From assembly GCA_018819175.1 (NCBI GenBank), contig JAHJQQ010000043.1, forward strand, positions 15,633 through 79,632: a DNA stretch of 64,000 nucleotides, written 5' to 3'. The notes beneath the pieces were generated by a model that was not told the DNA's origin, did no database searches, and saw only the letters and a list, made by a program, of their open reading frames with translations. Position numbers and translations under genes: made by a program. Each line of letters begins with the position of its first letter. Positions within the stretch are counted from its first letter, which is position 1. Below are positions 26,204 to 35,456 of this stretch, piece after piece. Origin of the DNA: Gammaproteobacteria bacterium. GTDB taxonomy: Bacteria > Pseudomonadota > Gammaproteobacteria > Thiohalobacterales > Thiohalobacteraceae.

Positions 26204-26599
26204 CTACCCACCAGAATCCGCCAAGGCCGCCTGCACATTCGCCGTCAATGCCTCTTCGGCAATGGGATAGGCCATTACTTTGTAAAGCGGCGCAATGGCC
26301 TGCAGCTTCGCAAGCTGGTGTGCGTAGTCCTGCTCATAGAACGCAATCACGCGCGTCTGCGGCAGGCGTTGCACCACGGACATCAGCGATTCCAGACTGC
26401 TGGTACGGTCGCGGAAATCGGATTGAAAGTTGAACTCCGCCACCACGACGCGCGGCTGATGTTTTTTAACCGTCGCCAACGCCTTGCGCATGCTGTTCTC
26501 GACCAGCACCTGAAAACCCAAGCGTTCGTAGAGCGGCGCGAAATTCGGATAGCCGCCGAGTTCGACAATGGATAATAGAATAGGCGGCGTGATGTTCAT
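26204..26599 (-). CDS. Conserved hypothetical protein with response-regulator-like receiver fold
   Basis: 131 residues. The pattern resembles a CheY-like fold: ILLSIVELGGYPNFAPLYERLGF, then VLVENSMRKALATVKKHQPRVVVAEFNFQ, RVIAFYEQD and a last helix. The receiver acidic pair near the N-terminus is missing, and the expected Asp is replaced by VVAEFN. A degenerate receiver or an unrelated Rossmann-like fold is possible. No output domain is attached. Upstream of the zincin gene on the minus strand only by order, with a 75-base gap to its 3' end. Confidence 0.6.
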   Translation of the reverse strand: MNITPPILLSIVELGGYPNFAPLYERLGFQVLVENSMRKALATVKKHQPRVVVAEFNFQSDFRDRTSSLESLMSVVQRLPQTRVIAFYEQDYAHQLAKLQAIAPLYKVMAYPIAEEALTANVQAALADSGG

Positions 26600-26674
26600 G
26601 CTGGGTCATTGCCATCAGGAAAGTGGCGGGCATTCTAACGCGGAGGCTCCAATTCGTTAACCGTTCATCACAAC

Positions 26675-27484
26675 TTAAGACGCCGGCTTTATCCAATTGA
26701 TCTCCGCCGCCGTTTCCGGACCGACCAGCGTCTTGCCCAGCGACATCGGCAACTCGGCCCGCCGCTCAGTAATCGGGATGCGACCGCCCATGATTTCAGC
26801 GATCACCTGCGGGTAAAGCGGCTTCCGGTCGGGCTCGGCAAAGCCCTGCGGATGAATCGGCAGACTGCTGTGCGGATCATATTTATCGGTCGCGCCCACG
26901 GTATGCAGCAATTCGTGGGCAATGACCACGTTGTTCTGTCCGGTCATTTTGCGCGAGGCGAAGGCGTTCACCACGCCGACAAGACCCTTCTGCAAACCCA
27001 GCGAATGCGCCACTCGATCGGTCAATGCGGGATCGAAATACTGCACGAATACCTGAATATTGCTGGACGTATCATGATTCGCACGCGCGGTATTCCAGGC
27101 CCAGAAGCGCATTTTCAAACTCCACATCATAACCGCCAGACGCTGACCATTCGCGGGCGGTGCCGGCGGCATAGTTTGCAGTTCAGGTGCCAACCGCAAT
27201 TGCATGGGGCTTGATTGCGGCACGCCGTAACGATTCGCCTCGCTGGCGAAAAAGGCCTCCACCGGCGCAAAGCTTTCATTCGAGAGTGTCGCGATATAGC
27301 GCGCCGTTGCCGCACTGCCATCGGCGTTGATGGGATACACACTCACCCAGAGCGGATGGACCCAGTTCGTGGTACGCAAACGGGTCAGCCAGGCATCACC
27401 GGCCACACCGATCAGCAAGAGCAGCAGCAGACCGATCCGCAGAGTGCGAAAGAATCCGTTCTTTTTATGCGGCTTGGCAGCCAT
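26675..27484 (-). CDS. Membrane-anchored putative zinc metalloprotease (HExxHxxGxxD)
   Basis: 269 residues. A basic start and one hydrophobic segment (residues 14-30, LRIGLLLLLLIGVAGDAWL) anchor it, with the rest outside the cytoplasm. Near residue 190, AHELLHTVGATDKY gives HExxHxxGxxD, a metzincin or snapalysin-like zinc motif with Asp as the third ligand. Family not recognised; the mature domain has no obvious substrate-binding repeats. It lies head-to-head with the Rieske gene region and is followed downstream by the receiver-like gene. Substrates could be envelope proteins. Confidence 0.75.
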   Translation of the reverse strand: MAAKPHKKNGFFRTLRIGLLLLLLIGVAGDAWLTRLRTTNWVHPLWVSVYPINADGSAATARYIATLSNESFAPVEAFFASEANRYGVPQSSPMQLRLAPELQTMPPAPPANGQRLAVMMWSLKMRFWAWNTARANHDTSSNIQVFVQYFDPALTDRVAHSLGLQKGLVGVVNAFASRKMTGQNNVVIAHELLHTVGATDKYDPHSSLPIHPQGFAEPDRKPLYPQVIAEIMGGRIPITERRAELPMSLGKTLVGPETAAEINWIKPAS

Positions 27485-27635
27485 GGCTACGTATCCCCAA
27501 CCTTGATCAATAAGTTATGAATAGATCGGCGCACCGGGGCCAATCTGTACCTGGCCGAGTGATGTCCTGAGGCTGGATTCCCAGTCTCGTCCAGGGCACA
27601 CTGCGCGCTGATTTTATATCCAGGCTGTAAAGAAC

Positions 27636-27947
27636 ATGTCTCAGAACTACATTCGCATCGCCGTACTCGGCGATATCCGCCCCGGCACCATGCGCTGTGC
27701 GCATATCAACGGCCAACGCATCCTGCTCGCCAATGTCGGCGGCGAGATACTCGCCGCCGATGAGATGTGCACCCATGAAGAACACAGTCTGTGCAACGGC
27801 GCCCTGCACGGCGACCTGGTTTCATGCTCGCTGCATGGCAGTCGCTTCAGCCTGCGCACCGGCCAACCGCTGGAAGAGCCGGCCCGCGACCCGTTACGCA
27901 TCTACCCGGTGCGCATCGAGGGCGAGGATATTCTGGTCGGGTTGTAA
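27636..27947 (+). CDS. Rieske-type [2Fe-2S] ferredoxin (NirD-like)
   Basis: 103 residues. The cluster motif is CTHEEHSLCNGALHGDLVSCSLHG: CxH in the first half and CxxH in the second, giving the two Cys and two His ligands of Rieske clusters. The rest is the beta-rich Rieske fold (GEILAADEM, RFSLRTGQPLEEPARDPLRIYPV). The size and pattern fit stand-alone ferredoxins and NirD-type subunits; no large nitrite reductase or dioxygenase subunit is adjacent. Start at 27636. The ArfB gene converges 31 bases later. Confidence 0.9.
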   Translation: MSQNYIRIAVLGDIRPGTMRCAHINGQRILLANVGGEILAADEMCTHEEHSLCNGALHGDLVSCSLHGSRFSLRTGQPLEEPARDPLRIYPVRIEGEDILVGL

Positions 27948-27978
27948 TTGAAGGCTGCCTCTACAGGTAATCAGCCCA

Positions 27979-28398
27979 TCAATCCTCCTGCACCGACTTG
28001 CCCCGCAGGCGTTTCACACCACCGCGCTTAGTCTTTTGGTCCATGCGTTGTTGTTTTTGCCCATGCGGCACGCGCGTGGCGATACGCCGCTTCGGCTTGA
28101 TCAGTGCCTTGGCGAGTAATTCTTCAAAGCGCTCCCAGGCATCGGCGCGGTTGCGTTCCTGACTGCGGAAACGGTTGGCCTCGATCAGCAGCGCGCCTTC
28201 GGTACTCACGCGGCGCCCGGCCAGTTTTTCCAGGCGCGCGCGTACCGAGGGCGACAGGCCGGATTTGGCAAGATAGACCCGCAGTTGGATCGCCGTCGCG
28301 ACCTTGTTGACGTTTTGCCCGCCCGGTCCGGGTGAGCGGATCGCCCGCCACTCCAAGGCGTTGTCAGGTATGGTCGGAAGTAAGGGAATATCAGACAT
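27979..28398 (-). CDS. arfB: Peptidyl-tRNA hydrolase ArfB (alternative ribosome-rescue factor)
   Basis: About 139 residues. The catalytic GGQ is in RSPGPGGQNVNKVATAIQL, the usual class I release-factor box, followed by a basic C-terminal tail (KRRIATRVPHGQKQQRMDQK) that occupies the empty mRNA channel of stalled ribosomes. ArfB releases peptides from non-stop ribosomes independently of tmRNA. The start at 28398 (MSDIPLLP) gives the normal length; the longer frame to 28479 is not supported. Confidence 0.92.
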   Translation of the reverse strand: MSDIPLLPTIPDNALEWRAIRSPGPGGQNVNKVATAIQLRVYLAKSGLSPSVRARLEKLAGRRVSTEGALLIEANRFRSQERNRADAWERFEELLAKALIKPKRRIATRVPHGQKQQRMDQKTKRGGVKRLRGKSVQED

Positions 28399-28570
28399 GC
28401 CGGCAGGGTAGCGAGTGCGGACGCTCCTGCGCAAGCCATTCGGTTGCACCCGACTGGACTCCTGACGCCAGCGCCGCATAATTAGGACATGCGCCAGGAC
28501 TGTCCCACCACGAGATCCTCAATCGGACCACGGCACGCATTAAATCCAGCTCAGGACACACGGGGGTCAC

Positions 28571-28969
28571 ATGAGCAAGAAAATCGAAAAGCCTGACGCC
28601 GAATGGCGTGAACAACTCACACCTGAGGCCTATCAGGTCACCCGCCAGGCCGGGACCGAACGGCCCTTCACCGGCAAGTACCATAATTTCACTGCCACCG
28701 GCACCTACAGCTGCATCTGCTGCGGCGCACCGCTGTTCGAATCCGATCATAAGTTCGATGCCGGCTGCGGCTGGCCCAGTTTCTATCAACCGGGCAAGAA
28801 TGCCGCCATCGACGAACATATAGACCAGACTCATGGCATGACGCGTACCGAAGTCCGTTGCGCCCGTTGCAATGCACATCTCGGGCATGTGTTCCCGGAT
28901 GGCCCGCAACCGACCGGATTACGCTATTGCATCAATTCGGTGGCGTTGACGTTCGAGGATAAGGAATAG
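28571..28969 (+). CDS. msrB: Peptide-methionine (R)-S-oxide reductase
   Basis: 132 residues. MsrB motifs are intact: [29 protein letters not shown] with the zinc pair CxxC, then [31 protein letters not shown], where the second zinc CxxC and the catalytic Cys in RYCINS are seen. It reduces methionine-R-sulfoxide in oxidised proteins with thioredoxin. Monocistronic, start preceded by ggggg. Confidence 0.96.
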   Translation: MSKKIEKPDAEWREQLTPEAYQVTRQAGTERPFTGKYHNFTATGTYSCICCGAPLFESDHKFDAGCGWPSFYQPGKNAAIDEHIDQTHGMTRTEVRCARCNAHLGHVFPDGPQPTGLRYCINSVALTFEDKE

Positions 28970-29007
28970 CAACAACGGGACAAACCCGGGCTTCGCGTTG
29001 GCTAAGG

Positions 29008-30177
29008 CTATGAAATGTTTTCCAGCATCAGATATTTGGTATCCGCCTTCGCAGCACGCGCCGGCAGTACCTGTCTCAGTAGCGCTACCGCCCGCTCGGC
29101 CATGGCGCGATAGGCCGTCAGTTTGCCACCATAGATGGTCAACACACGCCCTGCATGGGTTACATACAGGCGTGTATCGCGCGAGCGCGTGAAGGCTGCG
29201 CCCTCCGCAGCCGGCAACACCCGCAGGCCCGCAAACGACGCCACTGGCTCGAGTGCGGCATACGCTGGAAAATAATGCCGTATTGTGGCGAGCAGATAAT
29301 CAATCTCCGCCATAGAGGCTTCGACCTGAGCCGGATCACCCTGATAGCGCCGTTCCGTGGTACCGACCAGGGTTTGATCGTCGTGCCAGGGCATGATGAA
29401 TATCGCACGACCATCGCTCGGCGATTCGGCGTAATACACGCCTTGTGTCAATCGCCGTGGCAGCAGGATATGCGCACCCGCCACGCACTCCATCGGTAAC
29501 GCTTCAACGCGCGGCGTGACATTGTCCAGCACAGTGTTGACCCAGGGACCGGCGGCATTCACCAGCGCCTGACAACGCACTTCGCCATCGGTCTGCGCAG
29601 ACCGGTACTGCACGCGCACAGTACCTGACAGCATTTCTACGCCGGAAACTGTTGCCGGCATCAACAGGGTTGCACCCAGCGACTGTGCAGAGCTGACAAC
29701 GGCACGTGTCAGCGCGGCATCATCGGTCTGCGCATCGAAATAGCGGAACACGGCCTGCAAACCATCCTGATTCAAGCCATCCAGATCCGACCAGGCGCTG
29801 CGCGGCAGCTGACGGAAACGTACCTCGGGATGTAATCCGCCCAGCACGGCGTAAAGACTCAGGCCCGCCCGCAACAGCAGCGGACGTCGTCGTGTTTCGC
29901 GATAAACGGGTATGTAATGTGGTGCAAGCCTCACAAAGCTGGGCGCATTACGTAATAACAGCGCACGTTCGCGCAGACACTCGCGCACCAGCCGGAACTG
30001 GCCCGATTCCAGATAACGCAGACCACCATGGATGAGTTTGCTGGAACGGCTGGAGGTGCCACTGGCGATACCTGTCTGCTCCAATAACAGAACGCTGTAA
30101 CCGGCCGCTGCGGCGGCCTGCGCGACGCCAGCACCTTGAATACCGGCACCCACTACGACGATATCGACGTCTGTCAT
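29008..30177 (-). CDS. glpD: FAD-dependent glycerol-3-phosphate dehydrogenase, short form
   Basis: 389 residues. DIVVVGAGIQGAGVAQAAA is the FAD dinucleotide loop, SRSSKLIHGGLRYLESGQF is the signature of GlpD, and PWHDDQTLVGTTERRYQGDP a second family box. It ends shortly after LTIYGGKLTAYRAMAE, so it lacks most of the C-terminal DAO_C domain (E. coli GlpD has about 500 residues). The start overlaps the ugpQ-type gene by ATGA. It oxidises glycerol-3-phosphate to dihydroxyacetone phosphate at the membrane. Reads as part of a glycerol module with ugpQ and an FGGY kinase. Confidence 0.88.
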   Translation of the reverse strand: MTDVDIVVVGAGIQGAGVAQAAAAAGYSVLLLEQTGIASGTSSRSSKLIHGGLRYLESGQFRLVRECLRERALLLRNAPSFVRLAPHYIPVYRETRRRPLLLRAGLSLYAVLGGLHPEVRFRQLPRSAWSDLDGLNQDGLQAVFRYFDAQTDDAALTRAVVSSAQSLGATLLMPATVSGVEMLSGTVRVQYRSAQTDGEVRCQALVNAAGPWVNTVLDNVTPRVEALPMECVAGAHILLPRRLTQGVYYAESPSDGRAIFIMPWHDDQTLVGTTERRYQGDPAQVEASMAEIDYLLATIRHYFPAYAALEPVASFAGLRVLPAAEGAAFTRSRDTRLYVTHAGRVLTIYGGKLTAYRAMAERAVALLRQVLPARAAKADTKYLMLENIS

Positions 30178-30923
30178 GTTTTGCCTGGCTGCAGTCGAGA
30201 ATCGGCAAGCAGTTCACCGATCGCCATGCTTTCCACCAACGCAATACCACGCGCTGACAAGGCCAAGGCTTGATCGGGGTCAGTAACCTCATACACTGCC
30301 CACTGCCAGTTGCCCGACCACAGTGACTGCGGCTCCGACGGCAGGCGCGTCCAATTCGTGAACAGATAATCCGGCGCCAAGGCGCGGGCACGTTGTTGGT
30401 GTTCGGCATCCCAACAGGATATGACCCAGCCGATGCGGGTCGGCGCCGCCATGCGTGCGGCAAACAGGAATGCATCGTCGTAAGAGATCAACACACAACG
30501 ATCACGAACTGGTTCCAAGGCCGACCACACCGCACGGTGAACCTGTTCGACACCAAACCGCTGGATGCTTTCAGTCTTGATTTCGACAAAGGCCTGTTCC
30601 GACGGCGTTGTTGAAAACCAGGCGGCGAATTCAGCGAGGGTTGCTATCGCCGCATTGGGAAATTTATCACCGAAGCGCGCTGGTTCACCGACATTGATAG
30701 CGGATAACTGCTGCGCGCTGAGATCAAAAACCGTCTCGGGACGGCCTGCCGTACGCTGCAGGTTTGCATCGTGCAACAACACTGGCACCGCATCGGCGCT
30801 CAGCTGCACATCGAACTCCAGCCAGTGCGCACCCGCATCCACCGCGGCGCGCAATGCCAACAAGGTATTTTCCGGATAGTGGGCGGCATAGCCGCGATGG
30901 GCGATCAATTCGGGCACGCGCAT
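30174..30923 (-). CDS. ugpQ: Glycerophosphodiester phosphodiesterase
   Basis: 249 residues of the GDPD family. LIAHRGYAAHYPENTLLAL has the catalytic His and Glu pattern, WLEFDVQLSADAVPVLLHDANLQRTA the ExD motif, and AFVEIKTESIQRFG the EIK motif. It releases glycerol-3-phosphate from glycerophosphodiesters, which glpD then oxidises; ATGA overlap indicates translational coupling. No signal peptide, so the UgpQ-type cytosolic form. Start preceded by aagga at 8 bases. Confidence 0.92.
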   Translation of the reverse strand: MRVPELIAHRGYAAHYPENTLLALRAAVDAGAHWLEFDVQLSADAVPVLLHDANLQRTAGRPETVFDLSAQQLSAINVGEPARFGDKFPNAAIATLAEFAAWFSTTPSEQAFVEIKTESIQRFGVEQVHRAVWSALEPVRDRCVLISYDDAFLFAARMAAPTRIGWVISCWDAEHQQRARALAPDYLFTNWTRLPSEPQSLWSGNWQWAVYEVTDPDQALALSARGIALVESMAIGELLADSRLQPGKT

Positions 30924-31033
30924 TTCAGGGTCCTTGAAATGTTGTCGTATCGACTGGGCTCTTAGCTGATTAGCGGCCTGGCAACGGCATGCATTGAGCG
31001 TTGATTACGAACAGCTCGTCCCGTAGGAGCGGA

Positions 31034-32407
31034 CTAATCAGCAGCAAGAACCTTGTGCATTTCCTCACGCCAACGCTGCTGGCGCATTCGGCAGCCTGGA
31101 TTCGACTGCGGCGTGAAGGCGTCATTGACCGCATCCGCCCAACCCAGTCCTTCCGCATCGGCCAGCAGCCAGGCCACACCGCGCGCGGTCGCCTCGATCT
31201 GGCGGCTGCGTAGAATCGTCAGACCGGTGATATCCGCGAGCCGCTGACAGAGTCCGTCGAGCTGCGCGAGTCCACCGCTGATCTGGATACGCTGCAGTGG
31301 CTCGTCTTCCTGGAGCCGCTGCAGATTCTCAGCAATCAGAAACAGCATACTCTCCGCCACCGCGACCGCCTGCATCCAAGGCTCGCCCGTGCCAACGAAA
31401 CGGCTGACGAATTGCGGTCGCCACCAGGGCGACCCCAACCCGGCGATGCCGTTAAGGAATAAAGGTATATCAGCCTCGCGCTGTAACCAGGCCTCCAGCT
31501 GCGCTTCAATATCCAGAATGCCCAGTTGATCACGCGCCCAGTCCAGTGCGCTACCGGCCCCGTTTACAGTGGCCTCGAACACATAGTCCGCGCGTGACGC
31601 GTCTGCGTAGACAACGCTGGCAAGTATGCCATCCGAGGGTTGTCGATAGGCACGTAAAGGCCGCTGCAGAAAGGCACCGGTACCGAGATTGATATACAAC
31701 GTGTCACTGCGCGGACGTCCGTTGGCATACAGCGCGGCAGACTGATCGCCGGTGAGTATGCGTAATGGAATACCCCATTCGCTGCCTATCAATTCTCCAT
31801 AGTCATACTGTGTCGACACAGATTGCGGCAGTAAGTCAGCGTCCACACCGAACATCGACAATAGTTCCGCATCCCAATCACGCGCGGCCAGATTCCACAG
31901 CTGCGTGCGCGCGGCATTGGCCGGATCGATCAGGGTGGGATGACCATGGCAGAGCTGAGAGATGAGATAGCTCGCCAAGGGACCGCACGCCAGACGTCCA
32001 TCTTGCGCGGCTCGCTGTACAGCAGGTAGATGATCGAGACACCAGCGCAATTTACTGGCGCCATAATGCGGTGACACATATAACCCGGTGTGCTCACGCA
32101 GGCTGTCGATACTCAGGCCCAGATTTTCCAACCAGGATTGCGCGCGTCGATCCTGCCAGCTGATGGCTGGACTCAGGGCAGTTCCGTCGCGACGATCCCA
32201 ACAGACAATATTGGAACGCTGTGTCGCCAGACCCGCGGAACGCAGCTGTCGCCAGCGCGCACCCAGCGCATGCTGGGTTTGCGCCAAGACATCCTGCAAC
32301 GATGCGGACAAGGCGACAGCATCCTGCTCGGCCCAACCGGGATGTGGATACGTGGTTGCGACACTGCTGCGCGCGGCGTTGATCAGCGCGCCATCGGCCG
32401 AGAACAC
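31034..32407 (-). CDS. FGGY-family carbohydrate kinase (glycerol kinase-like), N-terminal start unresolved
   Basis: At least 457 residues. FGGY features: SAISWQDRRAQSWLE-type phosphate region, LTGDQSAALYANG, LYINLGTGAF, and IQISGGLAQLDGLCQRLADITG. The frame is open upstream of the GTG at 32407, and the conserved ATP-binding motif LALDQGGHSSRAL (about residues -15 to -2) lies there. No ATG, GTG or TTG exists between the upstream slyD stop (32497) and that motif in this frame, so a rare start or an annotation error is needed. Genomic order (kinase, ugpQ, glpD) supports glycerol or a related polyol as substrate, yielding sn-glycerol-3-phosphate. Confidence 0.75.
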   Translation of the reverse strand: MFSADGALINAARSSVATTYPHPGWAEQDAVALSASLQDVLAQTQHALGARWRQLRSAGLATQRSNIVCWDRRDGTALSPAISWQDRRAQSWLENLGLSIDSLREHTGLYVSPHYGASKLRWCLDHLPAVQRAAQDGRLACGPLASYLISQLCHGHPTLIDPANAARTQLWNLAARDWDAELLSMFGVDADLLPQSVSTQYDYGELIGSEWGIPLRILTGDQSAALYANGRPRSDTLYINLGTGAFLQRPLRAYRQPSDGILASVVYADASRADYVFEATVNGAGSALDWARDQLGILDIEAQLEAWLQREADIPLFLNGIAGLGSPWWRPQFVSRFVGTGEPWMQAVAVAESMLFLIAENLQRLQEDEPLQRIQISGGLAQLDGLCQRLADITGLTILRSRQIEATARGVAWLLADAEGLGWADAVNDAFTPQSNPGCRMRQQRWREEMHKVLAAD

Positions 32408-32496
32408 CAGGGCACGGCTGGAATGGCCGCCCTGATCAAGGGCCAGGAATAACGGCTCAGCGGTTATTGGCGTTAGTCCTGTGCATAGGGGTTGTG

Positions 32497-33009
32497 TCAG
32501 CCCGAAAGGCCAAAGGCATAACCGGCATCGAGTTCGGCACGGGTCGCATCGCGGATATCCAGCACCTCCAGATAAAAGTGCAGCTGCTTGCCGGCGAGTG
32601 GATGATTGCCATCGACGGTGACGCCATCGTCCGTGACTGCTGTGACGGTGAAAGGCCGCGTATCGCCATTCGGCGTTTCACCTTCCAACTGCGTACCGAG
32701 AGTACGCGCCTCTTCAGGAATAGCCTCCAGCGGAACATCCATCACCAACGCTGCATCGCGCTCACCATATCCCTCCTCGGGCGCCAACAGCACTTCGATC
32801 TTGGCATCGACACTCAAACCTTCCAGCGCGGCTTCGATTTTCGGATAGGCGCCACCATAACCGCCATGCAGATAAAACAGATCATCGCGGTAGGCCAGGG
32901 CATGGTCGCTGCCCTGTTCAGACACCATGTAGCGCAACCGCACGACGCGGTCTTTAGCTATGGCCTGGTAGCTACGCTTCTTGACGAACTGGAGAGTTTT
33001 GGTTTCCAT
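32497..33009 (-). CDS. SlyD-type FKBP peptidyl-prolyl isomerase
   Basis: About 170 residues. VVRLRYMVSEQGS opens the FKBP fold; LHGGYGGAYPKIEAALEGLSVDAKIEVLLAPEEGYGER covers the FKBP core with GYGER and the flap; VDGNHPLAGKQLHFYLEVLDIR is the SlyD hallmark. The C-terminus is short and lacks the His/Cys-rich metal tail of E. coli SlyD. It is a foldase with isomerase activity. The start at 33009 (METKTLQF) is chosen over an extension to 33120. Divergent from folE. Confidence 0.9.
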   Translation of the reverse strand: METKTLQFVKKRSYQAIAKDRVVRLRYMVSEQGSDHALAYRDDLFYLHGGYGGAYPKIEAALEGLSVDAKIEVLLAPEEGYGERDAALVMDVPLEAIPEEARTLGTQLEGETPNGDTRPFTVTAVTDDGVTVDGNHPLAGKQLHFYLEVLDIRDATRAELDAGYAFGLSG

Positions 33010-33135
33010 GTGGCGACCTGATGTTGCTGTGGTTTGAATCAATCCCGACGAAGTATAGGCCGGGTGGTGGCGCGAAACCCCTAATGACCATCGGGTTGAG
33101 CGTTTGTTCATAGTCGTCAAGACCGGGAAATTGCG

Positions 33136-33141
33136 TATAAT
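33136..33141 (+). promoter_or_regulatory. Candidate -10 element upstream of folE
   Basis: TATAAT, 50 bases before the folE start. No clear -35 at normal spacing was found, so it is only a candidate sigma-70 promoter. Confidence 0.45.
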
Positions 33142-33190
33142 CCTGAATCAGCCCGCCCATCGAAAAACCCATTGGGGACCGGATACGACC

Positions 33191-33820
33191 ATGACTAAAC
33201 GTATCATACCTGCTCGGGCCAATCCGCCCATCTTTGACGACTACGATACCGAGACGGATGAGAGCTACGATCCGGACTTCGAGAATATCATCCGCCAGAT
33301 GCTGACCCGGATCGGCGAACAGCCGGATCGTGAAGGCTTACAGCGCACGCCGCTGCGCGTGGCCAAGGCCATGGATTTCCTCACCAGCGGTTACAACATG
33401 ACCGTTCAGGACGTGGTGCGCAACGCCGTGTTCGAGGAAAAATGCGAGGAGATGGTCATCGTCAAGGACATCGAATTCTATTCGATGTGCGAACACCATA
33501 TTCTGCCCTTCTTCGGCAAGGCACATGTCGCCTATCTGCCCAACAACAAGGTGATCGGCCTGTCCAAAGTGGCGCGCATCGTCGATGTGTTCGCCCGCCG
33601 CCTGCAGGTCCAGGAACGTCTGACCAATCAGATCGCCGACGCCATGATGGAAATTCTCAATCCGCACGGTGTCGCAGTGATCATCAAGGCCAGTCATTTC
33701 TGCATGATGATGCGCGGCGTGCAGAAGCAGAACAGTTCCACCGTCACCAGCGCCATGCGTGGCAGTTTCCGTGAGAACGCTCGTTCACGCGGCGAACTGA
33801 TGGATCTGATCAAGGATTAA
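33191..33820 (+). CDS. folE: GTP cyclohydrolase I
   Basis: About 209 residues. [27 protein letters not shown] carries the zinc-binding Cys and His; [25 protein letters not shown] is the central helix; [22 protein letters not shown] contains the second zinc Cys. It makes 7,8-dihydroneopterin triphosphate from GTP for folate and related cofactors. The start at 33191 ([10 protein letters not shown]) sits at a normal length; in-frame residues upstream are not family-like. Divergent from slyD; selO follows 118 bases downstream. Confidence 0.96.
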   Translation: MTKRIIPARANPPIFDDYDTETDESYDPDFENIIRQMLTRIGEQPDREGLQRTPLRVAKAMDFLTSGYNMTVQDVVRNAVFEEKCEEMVIVKDIEFYSMCEHHILPFFGKAHVAYLPNNKVIGLSKVARIVDVFARRLQVQERLTNQIADAMMEILNPHGVAVIIKASHFCMMMRGVQKQNSSTVTSAMRGSFRENARSRGELMDLIKD

Positions 33821-33938
33821 TCCGACAGCCGATGGCCCACTCCGGGTCGTCGGTATTCTCTTTGATTGTATCGGCGATTGCGAAACCCCAGGTGGCTCGC
33901 GGTTGCATCGCTTTACTCCGGTCGCCATCATTCAGCAC

Positions 33939-35456
33939 ATGCATAACCTCGCCGCCCAGCTCAACAAACCACTGTCTCTGGAACAACTCCGGTTCAGCAA
34001 CAGCTTCGCCAAACTACCACCCGACTTTTATTCACGGGTCCTGCCGACGCCACTGGGCGAACCCTACCTGATCAGTTTCAATTCGGCCGCCGCGGCACTG
34101 ATTGAACTGGACGCTACTGAAGCGGCACGTGCGGATTTCCCGGTTATCTTCAACGGCGGCAAACTACTGCAAGGCAGCGAGCCGCTGGCGATGCTGTACT
34201 CGGGCCACCAGTTCGGTCACTACGTCTCGCAACTCGGCGACGGTCGCGCCATTGTGCTCGGCGAAGTCATGACCAGCACGGGTGCGCGCTGGGAACTGCA
34301 GCTTAAGGGCGGCGGACAGACACCCTACTCGCGCGCCGGCGACGGGCGCGCGGTACTGCGCTCGACAGTGCGCGAATACCTGTGCAGCGAAGCTATGCAT
34401 GGTCTCGGTATCCCGACCACGCGCGCGCTGTGCATTGTCGGCTCCGATGAAGAGGTGTACCGCGAATCCATAGAAAGTGGCGCCATGCTGCTGCGCATGG
34501 CTCCCAGTCATGTGCGCTTCGGTTCGTTCGAATCATTCTACTACCGCAACCAGCATGCACACCTGCGTACCCTGGCCGACTATGTGATTGAACATCACTA
34601 CCCCGAATTCCTCGACCAACCGGACTGTTACCTGGCTCTGTATCGGGAAGTGGCAGTACGCACTGCCAAATTGATTGCACAATGGCAGCTGGTCGGTTTC
34701 GCGCATGGCGTGATGAACACCGATAACATGTCCATCCTGGGACTGACCCTGGACTATGGCCCGTTCGGATTTCTGGATGATTACGAACCCGGCTGTATCT
34801 GCAACCATTCCGATCACCAGGGCCGCTACGCCTTCGATCGTCAACCGGATGTCGGCTTATGGAATCTGAGCTGCCTCGGCCAAGCCTTGCTGCCGCTGCT
34901 CGACGACCAGGCCGAGGCCGCCGCTGAGCAAGCCATGGCACAGTTCGATGTCTATAAAGAGGTCTTCCAACAAAGCTACAGCGCCGGCCTGCGCAGCAAG
35001 CTCGGACTGCGCGAATCACAGCCTGATGACATGGCACTCGCACAACGCTTGCTGGATCAGATGGCAGAAGAACGGCGCGACTACACTAACAGCTGGCGCA
35101 TGCTCGGTGATTTCAACAGCGCGCCTGGTGCAGACAATACCAAGCTGTACGATCAATTCATTGATCGCGCCCGCTTCAGTGCCTGGGTCGAAGACTATGC
35201 CGCACGCCTGCGATCCGAACAGAGCATCGACAACGAACGCCGTAACACTATGAACCAGACCAACCCCAAATATGTGCTGCGCAATTATCTGGTCCAGACA
35301 GCCATCGAGCGTGCCCGAGAACAACGGGATTATTCGGAAATAGATCGGCTGTTGCGCGTACTGCAGGATCCCTTCGCGGAACATCCTGAGGATACAGACC
35401 TGGCCGAGCCACCGCCGGACTGGGGCCGTAAGCTTTCAGTGAGTTGTTCTTCCTGA
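33939..35456 (+). CDS. selO: Protein adenylyltransferase SelO (YdiU)
   Basis: About 505 residues. The pseudokinase-fold motifs are intact: MLYSGHQFGHYVSQLGDGRA, LQLKGGGQTPYSRAGDGRAVLRS, and GVMNTDNMSILGLTLDYGPFGFLDDYEP with the catalytic Asp-Asn. It AMPylates proteins and is tied to redox stress. It ends in KLSVSCSS, where vertebrate SELENOO has selenocysteine at the same C-terminal position; here it is Cys. The start is uncertain: TTG at 33903 or ATG at 33939. Its stop overlaps the next gene by TGATG. Confidence 0.92.
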   Translation: MHNLAAQLNKPLSLEQLRFSNSFAKLPPDFYSRVLPTPLGEPYLISFNSAAAALIELDATEAARADFPVIFNGGKLLQGSEPLAMLYSGHQFGHYVSQLGDGRAIVLGEVMTSTGARWELQLKGGGQTPYSRAGDGRAVLRSTVREYLCSEAMHGLGIPTTRALCIVGSDEEVYRESIESGAMLLRMAPSHVRFGSFESFYYRNQHAHLRTLADYVIEHHYPEFLDQPDCYLALYREVAVRTAKLIAQWQLVGFAHGVMNTDNMSILGLTLDYGPFGFLDDYEPGCICNHSDHQGRYAFDRQPDVGLWNLSCLGQALLPLLDDQAEAAAEQAMAQFDVYKEVFQQSYSAGLRSKLGLRESQPDDMALAQRLLDQMAEERRDYTNSWRMLGDFNSAPGADNTKLYDQFIDRARFSAWVEDYAARLRSEQSIDNERRNTMNQTNPKYVLRNYLVQTAIERAREQRDYSEIDRLLRVLQDPFAEHPEDTDLAEPPPDWGRKLSVSCSS

